This document shows, in pieces, positions 6,416 to 14,037 of a DNA stretch of 15,886 bases (positions are counted from its first letter, which is position 1; the number at the start of each line of letters is the position of its first letter). The notes beneath the pieces are model-generated. The model was not told the DNA's origin, ran no database searches, and worked only from the letters and a program-made list of their open reading frames with translations. This stretch comes from Candidatus Nanopelagicales bacterium (GTDB taxonomy: Bacteria; Actinomycetota; Actinomycetes; S36-B12): NCBI GenBank assembly GCA_030836325.1, contig JAURQC010000055.1, positions 1 to 15,886 of the forward strand, read 5' to 3'. The position numbers and the translations under genes are program-made.

Positions 6416-7543
6416 GTGCGAATCGCCCACATCACCGATTGCTATGCGCCTCGCACAGGTGGAATCGAAACCCAGGTACAAGGCCTTGCCGAACGCCAGC
6501 GTGCCGCTGGGCACCACGTCCGTGTCGTTACCGCAACGCCTGGCCGGGACGAGCATCGGACCGGAGTCGACGAGGTGGCTGGCATTCCGGTGTTCCGCGT
6601 CGCGGCCCGGTTGCCGTTTGATCTCCCCGTTCACCCCAAGACCCGTGAACACGTGTTGGAGTTCTTGCGTCGAGAACGCATCGACGTAGCTCACGTCCAC
6701 GCGGGTGCAGCGTCACCGTTTGCCTGGGGCGGCATTCGGGCAGCGCGTCAAGCACGCGTGCCCACCGTGGTGACAGTGCACAGCATGTGGGACGCGGTGA
6801 CCCGTGGGGGTAACCGAATCTTGGACCGCACAGCCTGGGGGATGGGCTCTGGTGTGGTGCTCAGTGCCGTCGGGTCGGCGGCTGCTGCGAAAGTTGAAGA
6901 GGCGCTGAATCAGCCGGTCTTGGTGTTGCCGAATGGGATCGATCCCTCCGAATGGCAGGTGTCACGAATTCCGGATCCCCATGGAGTGGTGCGGGTGGTC
7001 AGCGTCTTGCGGCTCGCTCCGCGAAAACGGGTGCTTCCCCTCATCACTGCCATGCATCGAGCTATCGCGGCTTCTGGTGGTCGCATGCGCGCCAGCATCA
7101 TTGGTGATGGTCCCGAGTCCAGTCGGGTCGACAGGTACATCGAACGACACGACCTCGGTGATGTGATCACTGTTTTGGGGCGCCTTAGTCGGCCGCGTAT
7201 CCGGGCGCACTACGCAACTTCGGATGTCTTTGTCCAAGCGTCGGTGCGCGAGTCATTTGGTATCGCCGCACTCGAGGCCCGGACGGCGGGGCTAGCCGTG
7301 GTTGCTCGCTCACAATCGGGCACAGCAGACTTCGTCACTAGCGAAGTAGCAGGCCTGTTGGCTGACGACGATGCCGGACTGGTGACATCGCTACTGAGGC
7401 TGGCCACAGATCAAGAATTGCTCACATCCATCCTTGAACACAACCGAACGGTCCCACCGGCGCAGGCCTGGCCCAACGTCCTTGACCTCGTCGACGGTGC
7501 ATACGACGAAGCCCGGGGCCTGCGGCGTCGCACATTAGGCTGA
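6416..7543 (+). CDS. GT4-family glycosyltransferase (PIG-A/PimA-like)
   Basis: A 375-residue retaining glycosyltransferase with the GT-B fold. The N-terminal acceptor domain has Y-A-P-R-T-G-G-I-E-T (10-19) and H-V-H (93-95). The donor domain begins near L-P-N-G-I-D (171-176), continues through G-D-G-P-E (230-234), and has the E-x7-E motif at Glu279 and Glu287. Relatives use nucleotide sugars such as GDP-mannose or UDP-GlcNAc to glycosylate inositol lipids, thiols or surface polymers. The N-terminus differs from MshA (no G-D-A-G-G-M-N block), so it is probably not the mycothiol enzyme. The divergent PIG-L deacetylase next door recalls the PIG-A/PIG-L and MshA/MshB pairings. The GTG start at 6416 lacks a ribosome site and has TAACGT at -12 to -7. 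Acceptor and donor are unknown. Confidence 0.9.
   Translation: MRIAHITDCYAPRTGGIETQVQGLAERQRAAGHHVRVVTATPGRDEHRTGVDEVAGIPVFRVAARLPFDLPVHPKTREHVLEFLRRERIDVAHVHAGAASPFAWGGIRAARQARVPTVVTVHSMWDAVTRGGNRILDRTAWGMGSGVVLSAVGSAAAAKVEEALNQPVLVLPNGIDPSEWQVSRIPDPHGVVRVVSVLRLAPRKRVLPLITAMHRAIAASGGRMRASIIGDGPESSRVDRYIERHDLGDVITVLGRLSRPRIRAHYATSDVFVQASVRESFGIAALEARTAGLAVVARSQSGTADFVTSEVAGLLADDDAGLVTSLLRLATDQELLTSILEHNRTVPPAQAWPNVLDLVDGAYDEARGLRRRTLG
7536..7541 (+). promoter_or_regulatory. Proposed -10 element for leaderless dapF transcript
   Basis: TAGGCT fits TANNNT and lies at -12 to -7 from the GTG at 7548, overlapping the end of the glycosyltransferase gene. This supports 7548 rather than the adjacent GTG at 7545 as the dapF start and would allow dapF expression independent of the upstream gene. 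Confidence 0.35.
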
Positions 7544-7547
7544 CGTG

Positions 7548-8411
7548 GTGACGCGCATCTCAGACGTGGCTTTCATCAAGGGCCACGCAACGCAAAACGA
7601 CTTCGTGATCCTTCCGGACTTCGAGGGTCGATTGGATGTGACGGCTGAGCGCGTGCAGTGGCTGTGCGACAGGCGCCGCGGTATCGGTGCCGACGGTGTC
7701 TTGCGGGTAGTGCGATGTGCAAACGATCTGGAATTTGCCTCCTATTCCGACGTAGCTGAGTTCTTCATGGACTACCGGAACGCGGACGGCTCGATCGCGG
7801 AAATGTGCGGTAACGGCGCCCGGCTGTTTGTGCGATACCTGCACGCCACCGGTGCGCTCTCATCTCGGACGACAGTCGTGGCAACCCGGGGTGGTTTGAT
7901 CGAAGCCGAGGTGCGAGGGCACGAAGCTGAGGAGATCGCGATCGGCATGGGCGCGGTCACTGCTGAGGGATCTCCGATTCCCATCACCGCCCGACTTGGC
8001 GAGCGATCGTGGGATGCAATGTCGATCCATGTACCCAATCCGCACGCGGTGGCGTTTGTCGAGTCTTTGGACACCGATGTCGTGAGCCTCGATGTGCCTC
8101 CGTTGGTTACCCCTGCAGAAGCATTCCCCGACGGTGTCAACGTCGAATTCGTCGAACGGGTCGGCGCGGGCCACGTCCGGATGCGTGTCTATGAACGAGG
8201 TGTGGGCGAAACCCGGTCTTGTGGAACCGGGGCGTGTGCAGCGGCATGGGCGGCGGCTATTACCGATCCGCTAGATACCTGCGACTCCTACCGCGTCGAC
8301 ATTCCCGGCGGAACCGTCTGGGTCGATATCGAAAGCGATGGCCGGCTAACCCTGCGCGGACCCGCCGAACTCGTCGCCCGCGGCACCCTCCAATGGCCCC
8401 GGGGTCTGTAA
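7548..8411 (+). CDS. dapF: Diaminopimelate epimerase DapF
   Basis: A 287-residue PLP-independent epimerase that converts LL- to meso-diaminopimelate for peptidoglycan cross-linking and lysine synthesis. The two catalytic cysteines are in E-M-C-G-N-G (Cys87) and R-S-C-G-T-G-A-C (Cys225). The conserved Y-R-N-A-D-G-S-x-A-E segment precedes the first and V-P-N-P-H sits mid-protein. Two consecutive GTG codons at 7545 and 7548 could start it. The second is preferred because a -10-like TAGGCT sits at -12 to -7 and no ribosome site favours either. The gene begins a few bases after the glycosyltransferase stop and is 14 bases before hflX. The sugar genes separate it from miaA, whereas miaA and dapF are close neighbours in many actinobacteria. 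Confidence 0.96.
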   Translation: MTRISDVAFIKGHATQNDFVILPDFEGRLDVTAERVQWLCDRRRGIGADGVLRVVRCANDLEFASYSDVAEFFMDYRNADGSIAEMCGNGARLFVRYLHATGALSSRTTVVATRGGLIEAEVRGHEAEEIAIGMGAVTAEGSPIPITARLGERSWDAMSIHVPNPHAVAFVESLDTDVVSLDVPPLVTPAEAFPDGVNVEFVERVGAGHVRMRVYERGVGETRSCGTGACAAAWAAAITDPLDTCDSYRVDIPGGTVWVDIESDGRLTLRGPAELVARGTLQWPRGL

Positions 8412-8425
8412 GTGGAGTTCCACCT

Positions 8426-9808
8426 GTGACCGAACCAACCCTTGGCGAGGAGCAACTCCTCGATCGGCAAGCTCTGCGCCGCGTCAGCGGACTATCGACC
8501 GAGCTCGAGGACATCACCGAGGTCGAGTACCGGCAGGTCCGCTTGGAGCGGGTGTTGCTCGTAGGTGTGTGGACCTCCGGGACGCTCACCCAGGCGGAGC
8601 GATCCCTCCGCGAACTTGCGCAACTCGCGGAAACAGCGGGTTCGGCGGTTGTCGGTGGTGTGGTTCAGCGCAGAGACGCACCGGATCCCGCGACCTATGT
8701 GGGCTCGGGTAAGGCGCGTGAACTTCGCGACCTGGTGGTGACGTCGGGAGCAGACACAGTCATTTGCGACGGGGAACTGAGTCCCGGCCAACTGCGCACC
8801 CTCGAGGGCATCGTCAAGGTGAAGGTGGTCGATCGCACCTGGCTGATCTTGGACATCTTCGCTCAGCATGCACGCAGCCGAGAGGGCAAGGCGCAGGTCA
8901 GCTTGGCGCAGATGCAGTACCTGTTGCCGCGGCTGCGTGGTTGGGGTGAGTCGTTGTCCCGACAGGCCGGTGGGCGCGCCGGCGGAGCCACCGGCGGCGT
9001 GGGGACCCGTGGTCCTGGTGAAACCAAGATCGAGACGGATAGACGCCGCATCCGTTCGCAGATGGCCAAGATCAGGTCTCAGTTGCGCAAGATGGAGGCA
9101 ACACGCGAAACCCAACGCCAAGCGCGCCGCAAATCAGGCGTCCCGACGGTTGCCCTTGCTGGGTACACCAACGCGGGTAAGTCGAGCCTGCTCAACCGCC
9201 TCACTGGCTCGGGCGTTCTGGTCGACGACTCGTTGTTCGCCACCTTGGATCCCACTGTGAGAAAGGCCCGCACGCCGCAAGGACGCGAGATCACGTTGTC
9301 CGACACCGTCGGATTCGTTCGGCACCTTCCGCACCAGTTGGTGGAGGCCTTTCGATCCACGCTGGAAGAGGTTCGCGATGCCGATCTCATCGTGCACGTG
9401 GTGGACGGATCCGATGAAGCACCACGTGAACAGATCGCCGCAGTGCGCGAAGTGCTGGGCGAGATCGAAGCCCGACAAGTGCCGGAGATCATCGCCATCA
9501 ATAAGGCCGATGTGGCCGACCCCGAGGCAATCGCCGACGTCCTTCGGGCTGAGCCGCATGCGGTGGTGGTGTCAGCCAAGAGCGGGACCGGGATCGAAGA
9601 GTTGCTCGCGGCGATCGAAGCCGACCTGCCACAGAGCCTGATCGATATCGATGTGGTGGTGCCGTACGGCCGCGGGGATCTGCTCTCGCGTGCCTATAGG
9701 GAAGGTGATGTGGTCTCGGTCGATCACGATGACGCCGGATCACACCTGAAGGCACGCGTACCCGATGGACTCGCCGAAGAACTCCGCACAGCGGCCACCA
9801 CCCACTGA
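8426..9808 (+). CDS. hflX: Ribosome-associated GTPase HflX
   Basis: A 460-residue GTPase that binds the 50S subunit and splits stalled ribosomes under stress in characterised bacteria. The N-terminal HflX domain is followed by a glycine-rich linker (G-G-R-A-G-G-A-T-G-G) and the T-R-G-P-G-E-T-K signature, then a coiled helical segment. The G domain has all five motifs: G-Y-T-N-A-G-K-S-S (G1), F-A-T-L-D-P-T (G2), D-T-V-G-F (G3), N-K-A-D (G4) and S-A-K-S-G (G5). The start at GTG 8426 is chosen because GGAG at 8414-8417 is properly spaced. The open frame extends upstream through dapF, but those codons are an out-of-frame shadow. It lies between dapF and a helicase gene, as in other actinobacteria. 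Length is typical. Confidence 0.96.
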   Translation: MTEPTLGEEQLLDRQALRRVSGLSTELEDITEVEYRQVRLERVLLVGVWTSGTLTQAERSLRELAQLAETAGSAVVGGVVQRRDAPDPATYVGSGKARELRDLVVTSGADTVICDGELSPGQLRTLEGIVKVKVVDRTWLILDIFAQHARSREGKAQVSLAQMQYLLPRLRGWGESLSRQAGGRAGGATGGVGTRGPGETKIETDRRRIRSQMAKIRSQLRKMEATRETQRQARRKSGVPTVALAGYTNAGKSSLLNRLTGSGVLVDDSLFATLDPTVRKARTPQGREITLSDTVGFVRHLPHQLVEAFRSTLEEVRDADLIVHVVDGSDEAPREQIAAVREVLGEIEARQVPEIIAINKADVADPEAIADVLRAEPHAVVVSAKSGTGIEELLAAIEADLPQSLIDIDVVVPYGRGDLLSRAYREGDVVSVDHDDAGSHLKARVPDGLAEELRTAATTH

Positions 9809-9809
9809 C

Positions 9810-11804
9810 GTGACTGATTCTGGCGCCGACGCCACCGTTGACCAGGCGATGACAAGTCTCGACGCGATCGTTGAGTCCATGGGTGGACGTTCACGTCCCG
9901 GTCAACACGAGATGACCAGGGCCGTGATGGATGCGTTCTCCTCCGGCACCCACGTGGTCGTTCAGGCAGGGACGGGAACCGGAAAGTCGCTGGCCTACCT
10001 CGTTCCTGCGGCGCAGATTGCACGCGATAGCGGCCCGGTGGTCGTAGCAACTGCCACTCTTGCCCTGCAGCGGCAATTGATCGAGCGTGAACTACCCCGG
10101 CTGGCGGACTCGGGTATCGACGTGTCGTGGGCAGTGCTCAAGGGGCGGCAGAACTATCTGTGCCGTCAGCGCATCGGTGAGGCTGCGGGACAGGAATCAC
10201 TCCTGATGTACGACGACGCAGGCCCCAAGGCCCGTGGCACCTTGGAAGAGCAAGCCGCGATGGTCCATGACTGGGCAAGTCACACCGACTCCGGTGATCG
10301 TGATGATCTCGATGCTGAACTCGATTCGCGTGTCTGGCGGTCGGTGTCGGTGTCCTCGGCTGAGTGCGTGGGAGAGAGCCGCTGCCCCTATGGCGAGGAG
10401 TGCTTCTCTGCCCTTGCGCGTGCCAAAGCAATGGAAGCAGACATCGTGGTCACCAACCACGCAATGCTTGCGATCGATGCCATCGAAGGCATCCCGGTTC
10501 TTCCTGAGCGTTCCGCGCTGATCGTGGATGAAGCCCACGAGTTGGTTGATCGAATTACCAGTGCGGTCACCGGAGAGTTGTCGGTTGGTGTACTGGAGCG
10601 ACTGGTGAACGACGCTGCCCGTGTCTCCGACGACCAAGGCTCACTTGCCGACGCTGTTGACGATTTCGCGATTGCCTTGGCCGAAATCGTCGACTCTTCA
10701 CCTCAGTCGATGAGTCGAGTCACCGAGTGGTCACCGGCGATGGTCCTGGCTTTGACGCGGTTACGCGATGCCACGCGCGCCATCATCTCGGCACTGTCGA
10801 GCGATCTCGCTGCATCAAAGGACGACGAAACCATCGACGCTGCGGCACTTCAGCGAGTGCGTGCCAGCGTAGAGGAAGTGTTTGCTGTCTGCGGTCGGCT
10901 CATCGCCTTGTCTGGTGCTGACGTTGCCTGGTGGTCGTCCGAAGGCCCGCGTGGATCCGTGGTGCGCATCGCGCCGCTCAGTGTCGGAGATGCGTTGGCT
11001 GAATCACTCTTCCCGCAACAACCGGTGGCTCTCACCAGTGCAACCATCAAGGCTGGTGGGTTCTTCGAACCCGTCCTGGCATCACTGGGCTTGCCTCCGG
11101 ATACTCGTTGTCTGGACGTGGGTGCCGGCTTCGACTACGCGCGACAGGGAATCTTGTACGTGGCTCGTCACGTGCCACCCCCAGATCGCGACGGTGCATC
11201 GATGGAGGCCTTGGACGAACTCGCCTCCCTAGTTGAGGCAGCCGGCGGACGAACGCTGGCGTTGTTTTCGAGCTGGAACGGCGTCGAGCGCGCTGCGGAC
11301 TACCTGCGCGTTCGCCTCGGACCGGTTCTCGATAGCGGTGAAGTCGGCCCGGTCTTGTTGCAACGTCGCGGGGAGTCGGTGGCCCCGCTGGTGCAACGCT
11401 TCGCCCAGGAACCGGCGAGTGTCCTGGTCGGCACTGTCGCGTTGTGGCAGGGAATCGACATTCCCGGGGACTCGTTGGTGCTGGTTACCATCGACCGCAT
11501 CCCCTTCCCGCGTCCGGATGATCCGGTTCTCAGCGCGAGGCAGGCCGCAGTCGATGCCGCCGGGCGATCGGGCTTTCGCGAGGTCGCGTTGGCCAAGGCG
11601 GCGCTGCTCTTGGCGCAAGGAGCCGGGCGACTCATCCGTTCGGAGTCAGACCGCGGCGTCGTGGCAGTACTCGATTCCCGGATGGCTACTTCGGGCTACG
11701 GGCAAGCGCTGCGCGCGTCAGTTCCGCCGCTGTGGTTCACCACTGATGGGACGGTAGTTAAGCAAGCCCTGACTCGCCTGAACGAGGACTCGACTGTTAC
11801 CTGA
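9810..11804 (+). CDS. DinG/XPD-like iron-sulfur DNA helicase
   Basis: A 664-residue superfamily 2 helicase of the DinG/YoaA/XPD group, 5'-to-3' DNA helicases that resolve R-loops and damaged forks. Walker A is G-T-G-T-G-K-S (54-60) and the DEAH box is at 240-243. Four cysteines between them (118, 186, 192, 198) match the iron-sulfur cluster domain, and V-V-T-N-H-A (213-218) follows them. The C-terminal helicase motifs include L-W-Q-G-I-D-I-P-G and a final G-R-L-I-R arginine-finger region. The GTG at 9810 is one base past the hflX stop (TGA-C-GTG) and has no ribosome site, implying coupled translation. An ATG at 9765 inside hflX is an alternative in-frame start. The 3' end overlaps lexA by eight bases in convergent orientation. 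I saw no LexA box before it. Confidence 0.92.
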   Translation: MTDSGADATVDQAMTSLDAIVESMGGRSRPGQHEMTRAVMDAFSSGTHVVVQAGTGTGKSLAYLVPAAQIARDSGPVVVATATLALQRQLIERELPRLADSGIDVSWAVLKGRQNYLCRQRIGEAAGQESLLMYDDAGPKARGTLEEQAAMVHDWASHTDSGDRDDLDAELDSRVWRSVSVSSAECVGESRCPYGEECFSALARAKAMEADIVVTNHAMLAIDAIEGIPVLPERSALIVDEAHELVDRITSAVTGELSVGVLERLVNDAARVSDDQGSLADAVDDFAIALAEIVDSSPQSMSRVTEWSPAMVLALTRLRDATRAIISALSSDLAASKDDETIDAAALQRVRASVEEVFAVCGRLIALSGADVAWWSSEGPRGSVVRIAPLSVGDALAESLFPQQPVALTSATIKAGGFFEPVLASLGLPPDTRCLDVGAGFDYARQGILYVARHVPPPDRDGASMEALDELASLVEAAGGRTLALFSSWNGVERAADYLRVRLGPVLDSGEVGPVLLQRRGESVAPLVQRFAQEPASVLVGTVALWQGIDIPGDSLVLVTIDRIPFPRPDDPVLSARQAAVDAAGRSGFREVALAKAALLLAQGAGRLIRSESDRGVVAVLDSRMATSGYGQALRASVPPLWFTTDGTVVKQALTRLNEDSTVT

Positions 11805-12495
11805 TACGGCGTAGAACGCTGACAACCTTGCCCAGTATCTGCGCGTTGTCACCCAATATGGGTTCGTAGGCCGGGTTGTGCGGCATTAGCCACACATGCC
11901 CATCGCGCCGCTTGAACGTCTTGACGGTGGCCTCACCATCGATCATTGCAGCGACGATCTCACCGTTTTCGCAGGTTGGCTGGCTACGAATGACAACGAA
12001 GTCTCCATCGCAAATTGCGGCATCGACCATGGAGTCCCCGACGACGGTCAGCATGAACAGTTCCCCGTCGCCGACGAGATCGCGGGGGAGCGGCATGACG
12101 TCCTCGGTGTGCTGCTCGGCCAGGATCGGGCCACCGGCGGCGATTCGACCAACGAGCGGGACCCCCACGGCCGATGATCGGAGTTCTTCTTCGATGGCTG
12201 TGACGGGTGCCGGCGGCTTCACAGGCTGCGGGGAAGCGCTCGGACGGGCGACCACCAGAGCCCGGGGGCGGTTGGGGTCGCGGCGTAGGTAGCCGAGTTC
12301 CTCCAGCGTCTTGAGTTGGTGGGCCACCGAGCTAGGGGAAGTCAAGCCGACGCCATGGCCGATCTCGCGCACACTCGGCGGGTAACCACGGTCGGCCATG
12401 GTTTCCTCGATCATCCGCAAGATCGCCCGCTGGCGTGGTGTGAGGCCGGAGTCGTCTGGCTGACCGTCTGGAAGTTCGGCGATGTTGCTGGCCAT
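11797..12495 (-). CDS. lexA: SOS response repressor LexA
   Basis: A 232-residue self-cleaving repressor. The winged-helix DNA-binding domain (18-80) contains L-T-P-R-Q, P-S-V-R-E-I and L-T-S-P-S-S-V. The autocleavage site is Ala120-Gly121 in R-I-A-A-G-G-P. The peptidase dyad is Ser155 (G-D-S-M) and Lys192 (T-V-K-T-F). RecA filaments on single-stranded DNA would trigger cleavage and derepress SOS genes. The ATG at 12495 has a good ribosome site, GGAG, six bases upstream on the minus strand. A promoter with TTGATT and TATTTT lies at 12582-12610, overlapped by a LexA box, so it should repress itself. It is convergent with the helicase gene (eight-base overlap) and divergent from a LysM protein gene. 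Everything needed for function appears intact. Confidence 0.98.
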   Translation of the reverse strand: MASNIAELPDGQPDDSGLTPRQRAILRMIEETMADRGYPPSVREIGHGVGLTSPSSVAHQLKTLEELGYLRRDPNRPRALVVARPSASPQPVKPPAPVTAIEEELRSSAVGVPLVGRIAAGGPILAEQHTEDVMPLPRDLVGDGELFMLTVVGDSMVDAAICDGDFVVIRSQPTCENGEIVAAMIDGEATVKTFKRRDGHVWLMPHNPAYEPILGDNAQILGKVVSVLRRIR

Positions 12496-12581
12496 GTCTG
12501 TCTCCTGCGTCCGGTGGTTGGTTGCCCGCTGCGCGCCGGGGTCGATGTCAGACCCCCACGCGATGCTGCACGTGTGTTCGA

Positions 12582-12610
12582 AAAATATGCCTTGCGCGAC
12601 ACGAAATCAA
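12582..12610 (-). promoter_or_regulatory. lexA promoter
   Basis: On the minus strand TTGATT (12610-12605) and TATTTT (12587-12582) are separated by exactly 17 bases, a strong sigma-70-type layout. The predicted transcript starts near 12575 and has a leader of about 80 bases before the lexA ATG. A LexA box covers the -35 element and a half-site lies at the start region. Confidence 0.7.
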
Positions 12611-12622
12611 ACACCTGTTCGA
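12607..12622. promoter_or_regulatory. LexA (SOS) box 1
   Basis: TCAAACACCTGTTCGA matches the actinobacterial consensus TCGAAC-N4-GTTCGA at 11 of 12 defined positions. It overlaps the -35 element of the lexA promoter, fitting autorepression. Confidence 0.8.
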
Positions 12623-12649
12623 TAAATGACGGGTGTGTCGGGCAAACCA

Positions 12650-12658
12650 TGGTAAAAA
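12650..12658 (+). promoter_or_regulatory. Candidate extended -10 of the LysM gene promoter
   Basis: TGGTAAAAA reads as an extended -10 (TG-N-TAAAAA) with no good -35. A start near 12665 would fall inside LexA box 2, so LexA binding should block it. Confidence 0.35.
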
Positions 12659-12674
12659 ACGAACATGTGTTCGA
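12659..12674. promoter_or_regulatory. LexA (SOS) box 2
   Basis: ACGAACATGTGTTCGA matches TCGAAC-N4-GTTCGA at 11 of 12 defined positions, and the inner CGAACA/TGTTCG arms are perfectly palindromic. It is the best box in the cluster and abuts box 3. Confidence 0.88.
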
Positions 12675-12690
12675 TCGTACACACGTTCGA
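12675..12690. promoter_or_regulatory. LexA (SOS) box 3
   Basis: TCGTACACACGTTCGA matches the consensus at 11 of 12 defined positions and starts at the base after box 2 ends. Its right arm overlaps a further TCGAAC half-site at 12687-12692. Confidence 0.7.
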
Positions 12691-12756
12691 ACACCCGATC
12701 CGGGTCCAGGCCACGGCAATAACCGGGGCAACACCCAAGGCATGAAAGGCAGCGCG

Positions 12757-13203
12757 ATGACTTCCCCAACTTCCTCCACTTTTCGTAGTTCCCCCACACA
12801 CACGGCCCTGAAGACCCGTGAACCCCGAATCTCGTCCGGAGCCCGTTCCGCCACACGGGCTCCGGACGTACGTCCTTCGCCGCGGCGCGTCGTGAACGCC
12901 GGTAATCACGGAGCAGTTCGCCTGACCCGACGCGGACGTTTCGTTGCGTTTTCGGCCTCGTTGGCAGCGCTGGGCACCATCATCGTTGGAGCCGGCCAGG
13001 TGGCCGGCGCTTCAGCCCAGACGGAGGGGGTCCAGTACAGCACCGTTGTAGTCCAGGCCGGGGAAACTTTGTGGGGAATCGCCCGGGATGTGGCACCCGG
13101 TAGTGACCCGCGAGGAGTGGTTCAGCAGATACGTGACCTGAATGAGTTGGGGACCGAACCCATCGTTGTGGGGCAGTCGATCATCGTGCCCACAGCCCGG
13201 TGA
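12757..13203 (+). CDS. Membrane-anchored LysM protein, probable SOS division inhibitor (YneA/ChiZ-like)
   Basis: A 148-residue protein with a basic, Ser/Thr/Pro/Arg-rich N-terminal region (1-60), one transmembrane helix (about 62-85), and a single C-terminal LysM domain (about 95-146) with V-Q-A-G-E-T-L-W-G-I-A and I-V-V-G-Q-S-I-I-V-P. LysM domains bind peptidoglycan. In Bacillus yneA, and in M. tuberculosis Rv2719c (chiZ), a LysM protein next to lexA halts or alters division during the SOS response; corynebacterial DivS has the same role. The lexA-facing position and the cluster of LexA boxes upstream support the same role here. The ATG at 12757 is preferred because GAAAGG lies seven bases before it; an ATG at 12742 is an alternative that adds five residues. 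The inhibitor function is inferred from position and architecture. Confidence 0.82.
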   Translation: MTSPTSSTFRSSPTHTALKTREPRISSGARSATRAPDVRPSPRRVVNAGNHGAVRLTRRGRFVAFSASLAALGTIIVGAGQVAGASAQTEGVQYSTVVVQAGETLWGIARDVAPGSDPRGVVQQIRDLNELGTEPIVVGQSIIVPTAR

Positions 13204-13207
13204 TACT
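13202..13207 (+). promoter_or_regulatory. Proposed -10 element of leaderless SGNH hydrolase transcript
   Basis: GATACT lies at -12 to -7 from the GTG at 13214 and overlaps the stop codon of the LysM gene. It departs from TANNNT only in the first base. No ribosome site is visible. Confidence 0.35.
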
Positions 13208-13213
13208 GATCTG

Positions 13214-13921
13214 GTGCTCGTTCGTCGTATCACTACCACTGTCATCGCTGGCATTCTCGCGGCATCCTTAGCGCCGATCAGTGCTAGCGCCTTGGAAAGC
13301 GGACCGCGTAAGGATCCGAAGTGGACCACCGAGGGTGATGCCCGTGCATGTTCGGGCCCGATTTGGCCCAAGTCTCTCAACACCACACCCGGTCCCGGTC
13401 AGGGTCGTCGGGTGTTGATAATTGGGGATTCGCTCACCCGCAACGGACGCCAACCGCTGAAGAAGGCACTGCGACTGGACGGATGGACGCCCACTGTTCG
13501 CTGTTTCGGCGGTAAGCGACTGGACTGGGCCATCGCGCAGGCCAAGCGCGCCAAGCAGCTCGATCAGTTGCCAGATACGGTCGTCATCGCAATCGGCACC
13601 AACGACATGCGCTGGATAGATCGTGGGACTACGGCCTCGCGGATGAAAGAACTGATGAAAGTGCTGGGTAAGAAGCGCACGGTGCTGTGGGTGGATACCT
13701 ATGCCAGTGGCGGAGATCGGTTCACGCGGGCGAAGGAAAAGTGGTTCAACCGCCAGGTGAAGGAACTTGCTGCCGATCGCAAGAACCTCCACCACGTCGT
13801 ATGGGGGAACTGGGCTCGTCGCAACGACGTCCCCTTCGCCGACGCGCTGCACTACACGAGTTCGGGGACCCGGACCTGGGCCCAGCGTGTGGCCAGCCAA
13901 GTGACCCGTTTCGCCAGCTAA
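13214..13921 (+). CDS. Secreted SGNH/GDSL-type hydrolase
   Basis: A 235-residue protein with a signal peptide: basic L-V-R-R, a hydrophobic stretch at 7-21, and a likely cleavage after A-S-A near residue 26. The SGNH catalytic blocks are all present. Block I is I-I-G-D-S-L-T with Ser73, block II is C-F-G-G with Gly99/100, block III is I-G-T-N-D with Asn130, and block V is D-A-L-H with Asp210 and His213. Such enzymes are esterases or acyltransferases acting on lipids, acetylated glycans or cell wall. The C-terminal SGNH domains of acyltransferase-3 proteins are similar in feel. The GTG at 13214 fits the signal peptide and has GATACT at -12 to -7. It sits 10 bases after the LysM gene, so read-through from the SOS-regulated promoter is possible. 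The substrate is unknown. Confidence 0.85.
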   Translation: MLVRRITTTVIAGILAASLAPISASALESGPRKDPKWTTEGDARACSGPIWPKSLNTTPGPGQGRRVLIIGDSLTRNGRQPLKKALRLDGWTPTVRCFGGKRLDWAIAQAKRAKQLDQLPDTVVIAIGTNDMRWIDRGTTASRMKELMKVLGKKRTVLWVDTYASGGDRFTRAKEKWFNRQVKELAADRKNLHHVVWGNWARRNDVPFADALHYTSSGTRTWAQRVASQVTRFAS

Positions 13922-13969
13922 TTTGCCCCCTAGGGACGCAACACGCCGAAATTGACTCGGCCGAGGCAC

Positions 13970-13998
13970 TTGCACTCCCGTGGTGGTGGCCCTACAGT
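13970..13998 (+). promoter_or_regulatory. nrdR promoter
   Basis: TTGCAC (13970-13975) and TACAGT (13993-13998) are separated by exactly 17 bases, a convincing sigma-70-type promoter. The predicted start is near 14005, giving a leader of about 140 bases before nrdR. An NrdR-box-like palindrome lies right at the start site. Confidence 0.7.
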
Positions 13999-14002
13999 CC
14001 TA

Positions 14003-14018
14003 CCCCTAGATGTAGTAG
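14003..14018. promoter_or_regulatory. Candidate NrdR box
   Basis: CCCCTAGATGTAGTAG has the core CTAGATGTAG, which matches 8 of 10 bases of the core of the published NrdR consensus ACACTATATATAGTGT (10 of 16 overall). Its position over the predicted transcription start suits repression by NrdR. NrdR sites usually come in pairs about three helical turns apart. The palindrome CCACA-GGT-TGTGG at 14038-14050 is a possible but poor partner. Confidence 0.45.
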
Positions 14019-14037
14019 TCACACGGATGTTATTCAT

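Noticed and set aside
6359..6700. Longer N-terminal reading of the PIG-L deacetylase on the minus strand
   Set aside because: It covers the antisense of the GT4 gene, and the conserved fold begins right at the GTG at 6358.
6416..7543. Mycothiol glycosyltransferase MshA
   Set aside because: The N-terminal G-D-A-G-G-M-N-type block of MshA is missing; a general GT4 call is safer.
8219..8425. Longer N-terminal reading of hflX beginning inside dapF
   Set aside because: The extra 69 residues are an out-of-frame shadow of dapF with arginine-rich composition; a ribosome site supports GTG 8426.
12316..12756. Longer reading of the LysM gene reaching back through the start of lexA
   Set aside because: It runs through the antisense of lexA and the operator region; the ATG at 12757 with its own ribosome site lies downstream of the LexA boxes.
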